From Trichomonas vaginalis G3 (lineage: Eukaryota; Parabasalia; Trichomonadida; Trichomonadidae): a DNA stretch of 64,000 bases. Under the pieces are notes generated by a model that saw only the letters and a list, made by a program, of their open reading frames with translations, was not told the DNA's origin and did no database searches. Positions 54,988-63,370 of the stretch are shown piece after piece; position 1 is the first letter of the stretch; every line of letters starts with the position of its first letter. The stretch spans positions 20,255,411 through 20,319,410 of the forward strand of contig NC_067203.1 in assembly GCF_026262505.1 (NCBI RefSeq), written 5' to 3'. The position numbers were made by a program, and so were the translations under genes.

Positions 54988-56096
54988 TTAAAGCCCATAA
55001 AATGAATTAAGAACACATAAATTTTTATCATCTGCGACGTGACGAATACATTTTAATTTACTCAAGAATGCGTACCCTGATACATTAAATCTAATTCCTG
55101 TCTTATTTAATTTCACAACTTTGAAAAGGAATGTATGAATAGCTATAAAATGATGAGAAGATGTTTTATGGGTTGCTTCCATTTTTTCTGAAATAAATGA
55201 ATAAATATAATGCTTATAGTTTTCATATCTTTTATGTTCTTAATAACGAATGGTATAGACCTTTCAACTTCGTCTTCCTTCGGTGCTGTTCTTTCATATG
55301 AAACATTATTGTATCTTCAATAATGAAACCACAATCACACAAAATTTTATATGTTCCAATGGTTTCTTTTGATATTTTATCTAATAAATCAAAAACTTTA
55401 TCAACACCTGTGCATTTATTTAAATAATAATTTGTGTAAATATCATGATCTTCTTTCTTAATCGTATTAGTTGCATATGTCACGTTTTTAAGAGCTTTTT
55501 TGAATTTCTCAGAATCGAGAGGGGTGAAAGTAAGATACAAGGGTATTTTTCATTATCAATAAATTGTAACTTATGTTTACGAATAAATTTAGTACCTTCT
55601 TCTGAAAGTGTTTCATCTATTTCGCCATCTAATAAATTTTGTGTTGATTCTGAGACATAATTTTTATATCTTTCTTCATGAGATTTCTGAACTGCTGATT
55701 CTGAAGCTGGGATATTCATTAAACCCTCTACTTCATTTTCATTATATTTTTCAACTTCTCTTAATTCCTTAATTTTTTCATCTATTTCATCTCTTATTTT
55801 TTCCAGTTTTCAATTTCAATTTCATCGTATTCATCATCTTTAATCCGTTCTTCATAATATTCAGGGAAAACATCAGGTTCTTTAGGTTTTTCTTCTTCAG
55901 ATGTGGGATATAAGAAATTTATAACATCATCTTTATTCATTTTTCCATCATAATCTAAATCATTTAATAACTCGGCAAATTTTTGACAATTTCTTAAATA
56001 ATATTTACTAACTTCATAACACATCTCATCTAATATATCCTTTATTTCCTCGTTTGTGAATCCTAATTTTTTAACGTTGTTAGTTTTGACGCTCAT
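54988..56096 (-). pseudogene. relative of the 378-residue Polinton protein, outer copy (broken)
   Basis: Matches 18810-19946 (TIKKEDHDIYTNYYLNKCTG, KTSSHHFIAIHTF), but the N-terminal quarter (MSVKTNNVKKLGFTNEEI) is clearly diverged from the inner copy while the rest is nearly the same. Broken in several places. Confidence 0.65.
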
Positions 56097-56166
56097 TTCA
56101 TACAAAATAAAAAAATAAAATAATAAACATAACTAAGTTTCTAATTTTTCGTAAGAAGTTTATTTT

Positions 56167-56757
56167 TTATTCATGAAAATAATTATTTCTAATTTCTTTT
56201 ACTCTCTCGTACATACTAGATTTGAAGAATTCAGAACTTTTACCATAATCTCCTAAATGTTTTCTTATCCCTAACGTGTGCCAGTTATTATATGAAACTG
56301 TATAAACTTTATCTTTATCTTTGCATCTTTCATCACTTCCAATATATTTATATCTCAGTTTTGATTTAGCATTTTCATATTCATTAGCGTTTAATAATTC
56401 ATAGTCTTCCTTTTTAAATAAATGTTTTATGTATTCAGGATTTAATACTCTACGTTTATATGCTCCTAACTTAGTTCTAAAGGTTTTTCTACAAAATTTA
56501 GGAATTCCATCCTCTTTAATGTCATCAATGATTTCCATTTCATTATTTTCAATTTCTTCTTCTCGTTTATGAGGTCTTTGATTATGACTCCATTGATTCC
56601 ATGAAATTAAATATTCTTTATCATTATATTTATACCTCATTAGCTTATTTTGGCTTTCATATTCATTTAATAATTCACAATCTTCATTTTTAAATTGAAG
56701 TTTAACCCATTCAGGATTTAAACAATGTTTAATTAATCGCGGAATATCTGACATCAT
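56167..56757 (-). CDS. 196-residue two-repeat protein at the outer Polinton's right end
   Basis: Looks whole. It has two similar halves: LNPEWVKLQFKNEDCELLNE...RYKYNDKEYLISWNQW and LNPEYIKHLFKKEDYELLNA...RYKYIGSD...YTVSYNNW. Each half is a helix, an E-D-x-E-L-L-N turn, then strands ending in an aromatic W. The pattern resembles small DNA-reading repeats of phage and large-virus nucleases, but no catalytic residues are seen. The first 50 bases of the gene lie inside the terminal repeat, so the left end carries a partial relative. Confidence 0.6.
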   Translation of the reverse strand: MMSDIPRLIKHCLNPEWVKLQFKNEDCELLNEYESQNKLMRYKYNDKEYLISWNQWSHNQRPHKREEEIENNEMEIIDDIKEDGIPKFCRKTFRTKLGAYKRRVLNPEYIKHLFKKEDYELLNANEYENAKSKLRYKYIGSDERCKDKDKVYTVSYNNWHTLGIRKHLGDYGKSSEFFKSSMYERVKEIRNNYFHE

Positions 56758-56910
56758 CTATATATAGCTTCTTTTATAAAAGATAAAAGATAAATTATTT
56801 TAAAATTAATGTTAATTTTTTAAAATGTGTTTAGTATATAAATATTTTAATGTATCGTCTATATATAGATGCAACAAAAAAAGTCACACAACCCATCCTA
56901 TCATACTACT
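56707..56910 (-). repeat. right terminal inverted repeat of the outer Polinton
   Basis: 204 bp, apparently identical inverted to 18036-18239; it ends ...CATACTACT before the target duplication. Confidence 0.92.
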
Positions 56911-56916
56911 TTCTTC
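56911..56916. repeat. right target-site duplication TTCTTC of the outer Polinton
   Basis: Exact match of 18030-18035. In the gene it encodes the Glu-Glu pair shared by both hydrolase fragments. Confidence 0.9.
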
Positions 56917-57510
56917 GTAATTAGGTTCGAAATCTAAAAGTGCATTTGTTTGAAGAGTAAATGCCTTTGGATTCCATTTTGAGGCTTCAGATGCAATATC
57001 TTCAGAAAGTCCAATGTTCATATAAAAATCTCTTCTTTGTGTAGGAGTCTGTTGAATTTTAGCCCATATATCTGGGGTAGCTCCAGCTTTTTTAAACAGT
57101 TTATTAGAAAGAGCTGGGCCACCAGTCAAAATAATTCCTTTCACCAATTCTGGATATTTCATTGTGAAAGCCACAGAAATTGTACCACCAATGGAATGAG
57201 TAACAATTACAACTGGCTGTTTAATGTTTAAAGTATCAAGAATTGCTTTGAGATCATCTGCATTTTTCTCCATTGAATAATAGCTTACATCTGTTGGAGC
57301 AGATGACATTCCATAACCTCTATTATCATGTGTAATGCACTTGTATTTCTTTGACATGGCCTTGACTTGATTTACCCAAATATCATGAATACCCATGTAT
57401 CCAGATTGGAAAATAATTGGCTGTCCTTCGCCAGTTGTCTCAAAGTATATTTCAAGACCATCATTTGTCTTTGCCCATGATGATGTATGAGCCACTTTAT
57501 CTGCAGACAT
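56911..57510 (-). pseudogene. alpha/beta hydrolase, N-terminal part (gene split by Polinton insertion)
   Basis: The first 200 codons of a soluble alpha/beta hydrolase related to haloperoxidase/epoxide-hydrolase-type enzymes. GLEIYFETTGEGQPIIFQSG leads to the oxyanion region, then HDNRGYGMSSAP, and the nucleophile elbow is VTHSIGGTIS with the catalytic Ser. A cap region follows. The frame runs 13 codons into the Polinton end and stops. The chosen start, MSADKVAH at 57510, is directly preceded by an initiator-like TCATTTTTTT; an in-frame ATG 39 bases upstream would place the initiator inside the coding sequence. The Asp and His of the triad lie on the fragment at 17823-18035. Confidence 0.88.
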
Positions 57511-57523
57511 GATAAAAAAATGA
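57511..57523 (-). promoter_or_regulatory. initiator (Inr)-like element of the hydrolase gene
   Basis: On the minus strand TCATTTTTTT ends three bases before ATG. This fits the Trichomonas initiator TCA(T/C)(T/A) placed just upstream of the start. Confidence 0.6.
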
Positions 57524-58104
57524 AATGACTTATTCAAAATTAAATCCAAATGGTTCTGTAAATTCTAAAATTGGAATTCATAATAAAATTAAGTAATATT
57601 ATATATTAAATAAGAGAATAAAATCGACCATTCCCAAAATTGATCGTCTCTTATCAAAATCATCTAAAATTGAATGCATCACAAAATTTCAGAGTTCTGC
57701 GATATCACTTTTCTTTGGCAGAAATCGGAAAAATTTTTATCATGTAATTATCATTCACACTATTTATAGACTCTTATTTTCATATTTTCAATGACTACAG
57801 CTAATAATCCATTGAACTTTTGTGTATATGCTTATGTATTGATGAATATTAATAATAAGATTTTAAATATTTATTCATATAGAACAGATAGATAACAGAA
57901 CTTTTTCCAAGTTTAGATATGAGTCGGTAGGGGCATTACATCAATCACTCCAATTGCCCGTTATTAGGAATTAAATAAAATTTCCAAATCAAGGTGAATT
58001 TGATTCATGGTATCAAAAGTTTTAATCTAAAATACCGGTAACTAAATCAATTAAGTGGAAATCCATAAATATTTCTTTTCATGAATAAGATTGAATTTAA
58101 TTTC
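57524..58104. other. intergenic region, no gene seen
   Basis: About 580 bp, AT-rich, between the hydrolase start and the end of the coiled-coil gene. Nothing was recognised. Confidence 0.6.
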
Positions 58105-58911
58105 TTAATCTTCTATGCATGCATCCATTAACAGTTGAATGAACTGGTGCAGTTTTTGACCAACATCACTATCAAAATTATATTTTTCAAGAATTGGTTG
58201 AAAATCATTAATTTCTAGTGGAAATTGTGGTAAAACTTTGCAAATGTCTTTAACAATTTTAGCTGCTTCAGAAAATGATTCCATTGTATCCTTAGATTCT
58301 ATCAGTAAGTTTTTAGTTTGTGAATATTTGGCATCATTTTCTTTTTGCGCAATTTTATTTTTAAGTTCGTTCTCTTTGATTGCGAGCTCACGTCTCTTAT
58401 CAGAGAGAAGTGTAGAATTAGTAATTATAAGATTATCATTTTCTGATCTTTTAATCATTATATTTCGCTTGCATTCGGTAATTTTTCTTGTAAGTTTTCG
58501 TTCGTATTTGGACTTTTCCTCTTTAAGACGTTGATTTGCATGAATAGCTTCTTCATACCAATTATAGTATGGATCCTTCCTGTTTTGTTGAGATATTTTG
58601 CTGCTAGTTTGTACTTTTTGTACGCTTGTTACTAATTTATTGGGAATTATCGGCTTAGGAATTTCAGATAACGAATCATTTGAAGTATTTGTGGTATTAT
58701 CGGGTTCATTTGTGATGTTTTTGACTGTTTTCCTTTCATTGGTATTCTTCTTGAATAATTTTGGTTTAGTCGGCTCAATAGATATAAAATTTTGCGAAAT
58801 TTGTTCTTCTGTCGATTTCTTTTTAGATTCAACGTGAACAATGAAATATGCATCATCAGAATCATCTATTAATTGATATGGATCAGAAGAGATTTCATAT
58901 GTTTTCTTCAT
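58105..58911 (-). CDS. coiled-coil protein, 268 residues, unknown
   Basis: MKKTYEISSDPYQLIDDSDD opens an acidic, Ser/Thr/Asn-rich, probably unstructured N-terminal half. Residues about 125-215 form a long charged coiled coil (RLKEEKSKYERKLTRKITE ... KRRELAIKENELKNKIAQK), and the C-terminus is a short helical domain ending DACIED. It is intracellular by appearance, with no signal or membrane segment. It is transcribed divergently from the Myb gene across 123 bp. No family is recognised. Confidence 0.6.
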   Translation of the reverse strand: MKKTYEISSDPYQLIDDSDDAYFIVHVESKKKSTEEQISQNFISIEPTKPKLFKKNTNERKTVKNITNEPDNTTNTSNDSLSEIPKPIIPNKLVTSVQKVQTSSKISQQNRKDPYYNWYEEAIHANQRLKEEKSKYERKLTRKITECKRNIMIKRSENDNLIITNSTLLSDKRRELAIKENELKNKIAQKENDAKYSQTKNLLIESKDTMESFSEAAKIVKDICKVLPQFPLEINDFQPILEKYNFDSDVGQKLHQFIQLLMDACIED

Positions 58912-59006
58912 TTTTGTAAAAAAATCTTCTGTTTATCAAAGAAAATTCAAAACGTTCACTTTTGATGGCACTTTTTAATTTCTTTATCAAAAATTTTACA
59001 ATTTTG

Positions 59007-59015
59007 TCACTTTTT
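59007..59015 (+). promoter_or_regulatory. initiator-like element of the Myb gene
   Basis: TCACTTTTT, 20 bases before the ATG at 59035, matches the Trichomonas initiator type. Confidence 0.55.
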
Positions 59016-59034
59016 GATTGTTACTATAAATTTT

Positions 59035-59889
59035 ATGTCTAATTCTTGGACTGAGGCAGACGATAATTTATTGAAACAACTTATCGCAGAGTACCAAAAA
59101 CAGTGGAGTGTGATAGCTGCACACTTTCCAACAAGAACTCCTTCGCAAGTTGCCAGTAGATGGGAAAAGTATTTAGATCCCAATCTAATTAAAGGCGCTT
59201 TCACGGAAGAAGAAGATAATCTTATTCGCCAATTTGTTGCCGTACACGGACCTCGCTGCTGGCAACAAGTTACGGAATTTGTTCCAATGAGATCAGCGAA
59301 ACAATGCAGAGAACGATGGTTTAATCATCTTGATCCAACAGTTGTCAATAAAGACTGGACTCCGGAAGAAGATCAAGTCATTTTCGAAAGACATCAACAA
59401 ATTGGTCCAAAATGGGCCCTTATCTCAAGACAACTTCCCGGAAGAACAGACAATGCCATCAAAAATAGATGGAACGCATCGATTTCAAAACGCGTAAAAG
59501 TAGACGAAAATGGAGTGGAATATTTAGCTCCAGATACATCTAAGAGGAAGAGAAGAGTTGCCAAGCAACTTCCTTCTAGACCACCTCCAATTCGCACTGT
59601 TACACCAGAGATAAATACGGCTCCTCAGCCATTAAGATCATCAACACCTCCTCCACCAACAATTAGAGATGAAGAATTATCTCAATTTGTTGCACCAATG
59701 GAAAATACCAGCTTTGTCGACGTTTCTCCACAAGGTTCCTATTTCTTGATGAGTCCTGCAAAAATTTCACCGTATTCATTCAGTCCTAGTGCTGGAATAT
59801 CCCCTAACTCGCCATTTAGAAACTTCTTTAAGTCTCCAGGTGCCGATGATTTTGTTTATGAACCATTCGATTCTCCTATGTTTCATTAG
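59035..59889 (+). CDS. three-repeat Myb DNA-binding protein
   Basis: 284 residues. Three consecutive Myb repeats: R1 at about 4-50 (SWTEADDNLLKQLI ... WSVIAAHFPTRTPSQVASRW), R2 at 55-103 (GAFTEEEDNLIRQFV ... CWQQVTEFVPMRSAKQCRERW) and R3 at 106-153 (DWTPEEDQVIFERH ... WALISRQLPGRTDNAIKNRW). The spaced Trp residues and the recognition helices (SAKQCRERW, TDNAIKNRW) are canonical, so it should bind Myb sites of the AACNG type. A basic KRKRRVAKQ segment follows R3, then a Pro/Ser-rich tail with SPxKSP-like sites. Trichomonads use many small Myb proteins in adhesin-gene control; three full repeats make this one c-Myb/CDC5-like. The start is ATG 59035. Confidence 0.92.
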   Translation: MSNSWTEADDNLLKQLIAEYQKQWSVIAAHFPTRTPSQVASRWEKYLDPNLIKGAFTEEEDNLIRQFVAVHGPRCWQQVTEFVPMRSAKQCRERWFNHLDPTVVNKDWTPEEDQVIFERHQQIGPKWALISRQLPGRTDNAIKNRWNASISKRVKVDENGVEYLAPDTSKRKRRVAKQLPSRPPPIRTVTPEINTAPQPLRSSTPPPPTIRDEELSQFVAPMENTSFVDVSPQGSYFLMSPAKISPYSFSPSAGISPNSPFRNFFKSPGADDFVYEPFDSPMFH

Positions 59890-60600
59890 TGACGTTTTGT
59901 AAGTTGATTTAAATGTTTATTCATGATTTTAACTAAATTTTATTTCATCGTATAAATAAATGATATATATATAGTTTAGAAGCATAAATTGATTCATTTT
60001 AGAATCAAGTTAACAAAAACTCAATCATCATTAATCGATTTTCAAGATTGAATGTAAGTAATCTATCTGAGTGCATGATTTTTCTTGTTAATCCTTCTCC
60101 ATAAGATAAGCGCAATCCATATTGCGGAAATAACAAATAAAAATCTTAAGATTTTCGTTAGCATACTCAAATTTGTCATAAAGTTACTTTGCTATTGGAT
60201 ATCTTGAATTTTAGAATGCAAAATCATCTCTAAGCCTTTGAAATTGAGATTATTATTTCAATGAATGATATTTTTGCCGAAAATAGAACGATTGCAGATA
60301 TGATTATGTAATTTAATCCAACATTTTTTATAATTTCGATTCTTATTTTCGATTTTGAGCCCATTTTATGAGCGAATAAGCATATAATGATATAAGAGAC
60401 TAATTTGTTAGATAATTTCATTGATCATGCCAACACCCATTTTCATCTAACCGTTATTTTTGAATAGTTGGCAAAAAAATTCAATACCGCAGACCAACTG
60501 TAAACTATTCAATCATAATTTACATTGAAAAGTGACACCAAACATATTTCAGTGAATATCTTCCCTCTCAATTTTGATTTTTTGAATCAACTATTCAAAT
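59890..60600. other. intergenic region, no convincing gene
   Basis: About 710 bp. A minus-strand frame at 60230-60421 (63 codons) is hydrophobic but has no supporting context and is not called. Confidence 0.5.
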
Positions 60601-60617
60601 TCATTTCATTTCGATTC
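60601..60617 (+). promoter_or_regulatory. initiator-like element of the arsenite methyltransferase gene
   Basis: Two overlapping TCATTTC motifs lie immediately before ATG 60618, in the usual Trichomonas initiator position. They decide the start over an upstream in-frame ATG at 60525. Confidence 0.6.
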
Positions 60618-61676
60618 ATGCAAGCAATGCACGAGCAAGTCTCTGAATACTATGGCAAGACAATCAAGAAGACAGAAGACCTCAAATATGAGGCATGCGT
60701 TGTTGGAGGCGAAGAAACAAAGCATCATAAACAGATTCTCGCAAAAGTCTCACCTAAAGTCATTGAATCATTTTACGGATGTGGATCACCAATTCCAGAC
60801 CCACTCGAAGGAACTACATCAATTGATCTTGGAAGTGGAACAGGTCGTGATTGTTTTGTTATTTCAGCTCTTGCTGGAAAAACAGGCAACGTCATTGGTA
60901 TTGATATGACACAAGAGCAAATAGATGTTGCAAACGAAGCAATTGCATACCATAAAGAGCATATTCTTGATGCATCTCCAATTGAATTTAGAAAGGGATT
61001 CATTGAAGATCTTCGTGCTGCTAATATCCCTGATAACTTTGCAGATGTTGTCGTTTCCAACTGTGTTATTAACTTATCACCACAGAAGAAAGAAGTTTTC
61101 AAAGAAATCTACCGTGTTCTCAAAGAAGGTGGAGAATTACATTTCTCAGACGTCTTCTGCGATCGCTCTCTTCCAAAGGCTGCACGTGAAGATAAGGTTC
61201 TTGTTGGAGAATGCATCGGAAACGCAATGGACATCAATACATTCATCGCTTACATGATGGGAGTTGGCTTCAAGGATTTCAGAGTTGTTACATCCCGCAT
61301 TCTAAACTTACCAGAGTTCCCTCCAGAACTTATTGAGCCAGGAACCGTTTTCTGGAGTATTACAATTTCTGCTTTCAAAGGTGTTCAACAACCAGAGTGG
61401 AAGCATGACATTGTCATGTACAAGGGTGGCATCCCAGGAAGCCCAGAAACCTACAAGCTCGACGCAAACCATTCTTTCAAGGTTGGAGAAAAAGTCCCAG
61501 TTTATTCGAATATCGCTGAGATATTATCCACTAAGAGATACTCACCATTCTTCGAGATCAACAAGGACGAGACACGCGAAGCACCAGCTCCAGTTCCTTC
61601 TTTCATGGAAGTTGTCTTTGCAAGCGAAGCATCAAGTGGTAAAGGCTGCTGCTGTGGTGGTGGAAACTGCTGCTAA
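60618..61676 (+). CDS. AS3MT: arsenite S-adenosylmethionine methyltransferase
   Basis: 352 residues. It methylates As(III) using S-adenosylmethionine in the cytosol. The SAM-binding motif I is SIDLGSGTGRD (68-78), then GNVIGIDMTQEQIDVA, SNCVINL and VLKEGGELHFSDV. The four cysteines of the AS3MT/ArsM family are present: Cys27 in YEACVVGG, Cys55 in FYGCGSPIP, Cys149 in SNCVIN and Cys199 in VGECIG. The C-terminal tail KGCCCGGGNCC adds a cluster of five Cys that could bind arsenic or metal. Codon use is well expressed in style. The gene may be bacterial in origin, as is known for many AS3MT genes of anaerobic protists, but this window does not prove it. The stop is TAA followed by T. Confidence 0.93.
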   Translation: MQAMHEQVSEYYGKTIKKTEDLKYEACVVGGEETKHHKQILAKVSPKVIESFYGCGSPIPDPLEGTTSIDLGSGTGRDCFVISALAGKTGNVIGIDMTQEQIDVANEAIAYHKEHILDASPIEFRKGFIEDLRAANIPDNFADVVVSNCVINLSPQKKEVFKEIYRVLKEGGELHFSDVFCDRSLPKAAREDKVLVGECIGNAMDINTFIAYMMGVGFKDFRVVTSRILNLPEFPPELIEPGTVFWSITISAFKGVQQPEWKHDIVMYKGGIPGSPETYKLDANHSFKVGEKVPVYSNIAEILSTKRYSPFFEINKDETREAPAPVPSFMEVVFASEASSGKGCCCGGGNCC

Positions 61677-62049
61677 TACATCTTAATCATTTATTATAAA
61701 CACTTTTATTTTTTAATTTTGATTATTTTATATTTATTCTTTTTTATTATTACCACCTGATTAAATCTGCCATAAAAACATCATGTGATTTCATGTATAT
61801 ATTCAAAAATCAAAGATTATCAAAAATTATCGAAGAATTTGAAAGAATATCACTTAATTCACAAAAAATCACCCAAAAATCATATACTCAGATAAATTAC
61901 TTACATACAATGTTTAAATGTTTCAAAAATACAAACAAAAATTAGAAAATATAAAATACAACAAAAAAGAGATGCAAATATGCAAGAAATCTGAAAACAC
62001 TGTTCATGACAATCACATGAGTATCCAGAAATGATCATCAGTTAAAAAA
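61677..62049. other. intergenic region between convergent genes
   Basis: About 370 bp of AT-rich 3' flanking sequence. No feature beyond probable 3' ends of both neighbours. Confidence 0.6.
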
Positions 62050-62883
62050 TTATTTATGTTTCGAAGCCTTAATGATTAAATCTAAAATTAGTAACTTACT
62101 TTGTTCGCATTTCTGAATTCCTTGCTTCAGAGCATCGATTTCTGATTCAAGTTCTTCAATCTGTAGTTGTTGTGTTGTTTTTGTTATTTCTGGAGGGTTG
62201 ACTGGTAATTCATCAGGATAATTAGTAGCTGCCTTTAGTCTGGCATTTAACAAGTTCTGTTCTCGGATAAGTTCTTTTTCATTCGAACAATAATTTTCAA
62301 GTTCTTGTATTTTTTCTTGTAGTTTTGGTATTTCAGCGATATGTTTGTTGTATACTTCGCATTCTTGATTCATAATGTTAGTAGCGTTTTGTTCTGTCTC
62401 GAGTTTTTGATTGACTTCTTTTAAAGATGTCTGTGTTTTGCTAATTTTATTCTCAAGAGAATCAATAGATGCTTCTAAACTGGAGAGATCGCTTGTACTG
62501 AAATTTTTAAGTAATTTTTTGGAATTTGAATCAATATTTTGAGGATGAACAGTACTAAATAATGTGTATTGGGTTGGTTTTCTAATAAATATTTTCTGCT
62601 TTTCTTGTATAAGCTGTTGATCAAGATTAAAGCGTCGTTGAATGTTAGTTTTTGATTGCATTTCAGAATAATCTTGACTAAGTTGAATAATTTTAGGAGA
62701 AAATCGTTTGCTTTTGATTTCTAAATAATCTTTCGATAATCTTGCTAGAGATTCTTGACCCATAGTTACATTTTTGATCAAAGGAAGCCTTTGATTCTTC
62801 AATCGTGTAATTTCTGAGTCTAATTTCTGATCTTCGAGTGATAGTTGATATAATTGTTTAAGCAATAATTCCCTTTCATTCAT
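62050..62883 (-). CDS. coiled-coil protein, 277 residues, unknown
   Basis: MNERELLLKQLYQLSLEDQK starts an almost wholly helical protein. Coiled-coil runs lie at about 1-75, 125-175 (LEASIDSLENKISKTQTSL) and 180-275 (EIPKLQEKIQELENYCSNEK; QLQIEELESEIDALKQGIQ), separated by a short FIRKPTQYTLFSTVHPQ region that is probably not coiled. There is no signal peptide or membrane helix. A cytoskeletal or scaffold role is likely, but no family is recognised. Confidence 0.65.
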   Translation of the reverse strand: MNERELLLKQLYQLSLEDQKLDSEITRLKNQRLPLIKNVTMGQESLARLSKDYLEIKSKRFSPKIIQLSQDYSEMQSKTNIQRRFNLDQQLIQEKQKIFIRKPTQYTLFSTVHPQNIDSNSKKLLKNFSTSDLSSLEASIDSLENKISKTQTSLKEVNQKLETEQNATNIMNQECEVYNKHIAEIPKLQEKIQELENYCSNEKELIREQNLLNARLKAATNYPDELPVNPPEITKTTQQLQIEELESEIDALKQGIQKCEQSKLLILDLIIKASKHK

Positions 62884-63370
62884 TCCAAATTAACAAAAAT
62901 ATTTATGTCAGTTTTTATAGAACTGACAGTTATTAAATAGGAAACGAACTTCATATCATCTTGAAATATCATATAGATTTGACCAAACATTAAACAATAT
63001 TTGAAATATATGAAAAACCTAAGAAATATTCATTATTTCCGATTCATTAGATAACATCCCTCTTATGCAATCTAAATTAGTCTTCGATTTTTTCCAAAAT
63101 TTTTTCATCTTTTAATTTTCATATTAGAAATTCTAAGAATTTATTTTCATTTTTTGATTTTTAAAACTTTTTTGGAGAAAAATCAGAAATTTTGAATCAA
63201 TCAAATAGTTCAATATTAGACATATTTATTGTTTTTCCTATTAAAATTCATTTTTATGAAATTAAGAAAATTTTATTCTAAATTTTAAGGAATTTGCATA
63301 TAGATGCTGATTGAGTTCTTTTTTTCATCGCATGGGTATCTAGGTTTCTTATAAATCATATTCATTTTTG
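62884..63370. promoter_or_regulatory. intergenic region with the promoter of the glycosyltransferase gene
   Basis: About 490 bp, AT-rich, between divergent genes. TCATTTTT at 63362-63369 lies one base before ATG 63371, a textbook Trichomonas initiator. Nothing else was seen. Confidence 0.6.

Larger units (their letters stand above)
18036..56910. mobile_element. outer Polinton/Maverick, interrupted by a second Polinton (broken)
   Basis: Family: Polinton/Maverick, a capsid-bearing, self-synthesising DNA element. Ends begin AGTAGTATGATAGG, with 204-bp inverted repeats (18036-18239 and 56707-56910) that look identical, flanked by TTCTTC. Its own sequence is 18036-18578 plus 37408-56910, about 20 kb; the inner Polinton fills the gap. 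Parts, read from its right end: two-repeat basic protein, unknown gene, polymerase B, integrase, small genes, GIY-YIG/KilA-N cargo, primase-helicase, fibre, several unknown genes, packaging ATPase, capsid protein, small peptides. Matching ends and a perfect duplication suggest recent insertion, yet the coding parts are broken in several dozen places. It split a host hydrolase gene. Confidence 0.93.

Noticed and set aside
59394-59597. Antisense frame within the Myb gene
   Set aside because: Lies wholly within the Myb coding region and has no own context.
60230-60421. 63-codon hydrophobic minus-strand frame
   Set aside because: AT-rich codons give Ile/Phe-rich frames by chance; no start context and no partner.
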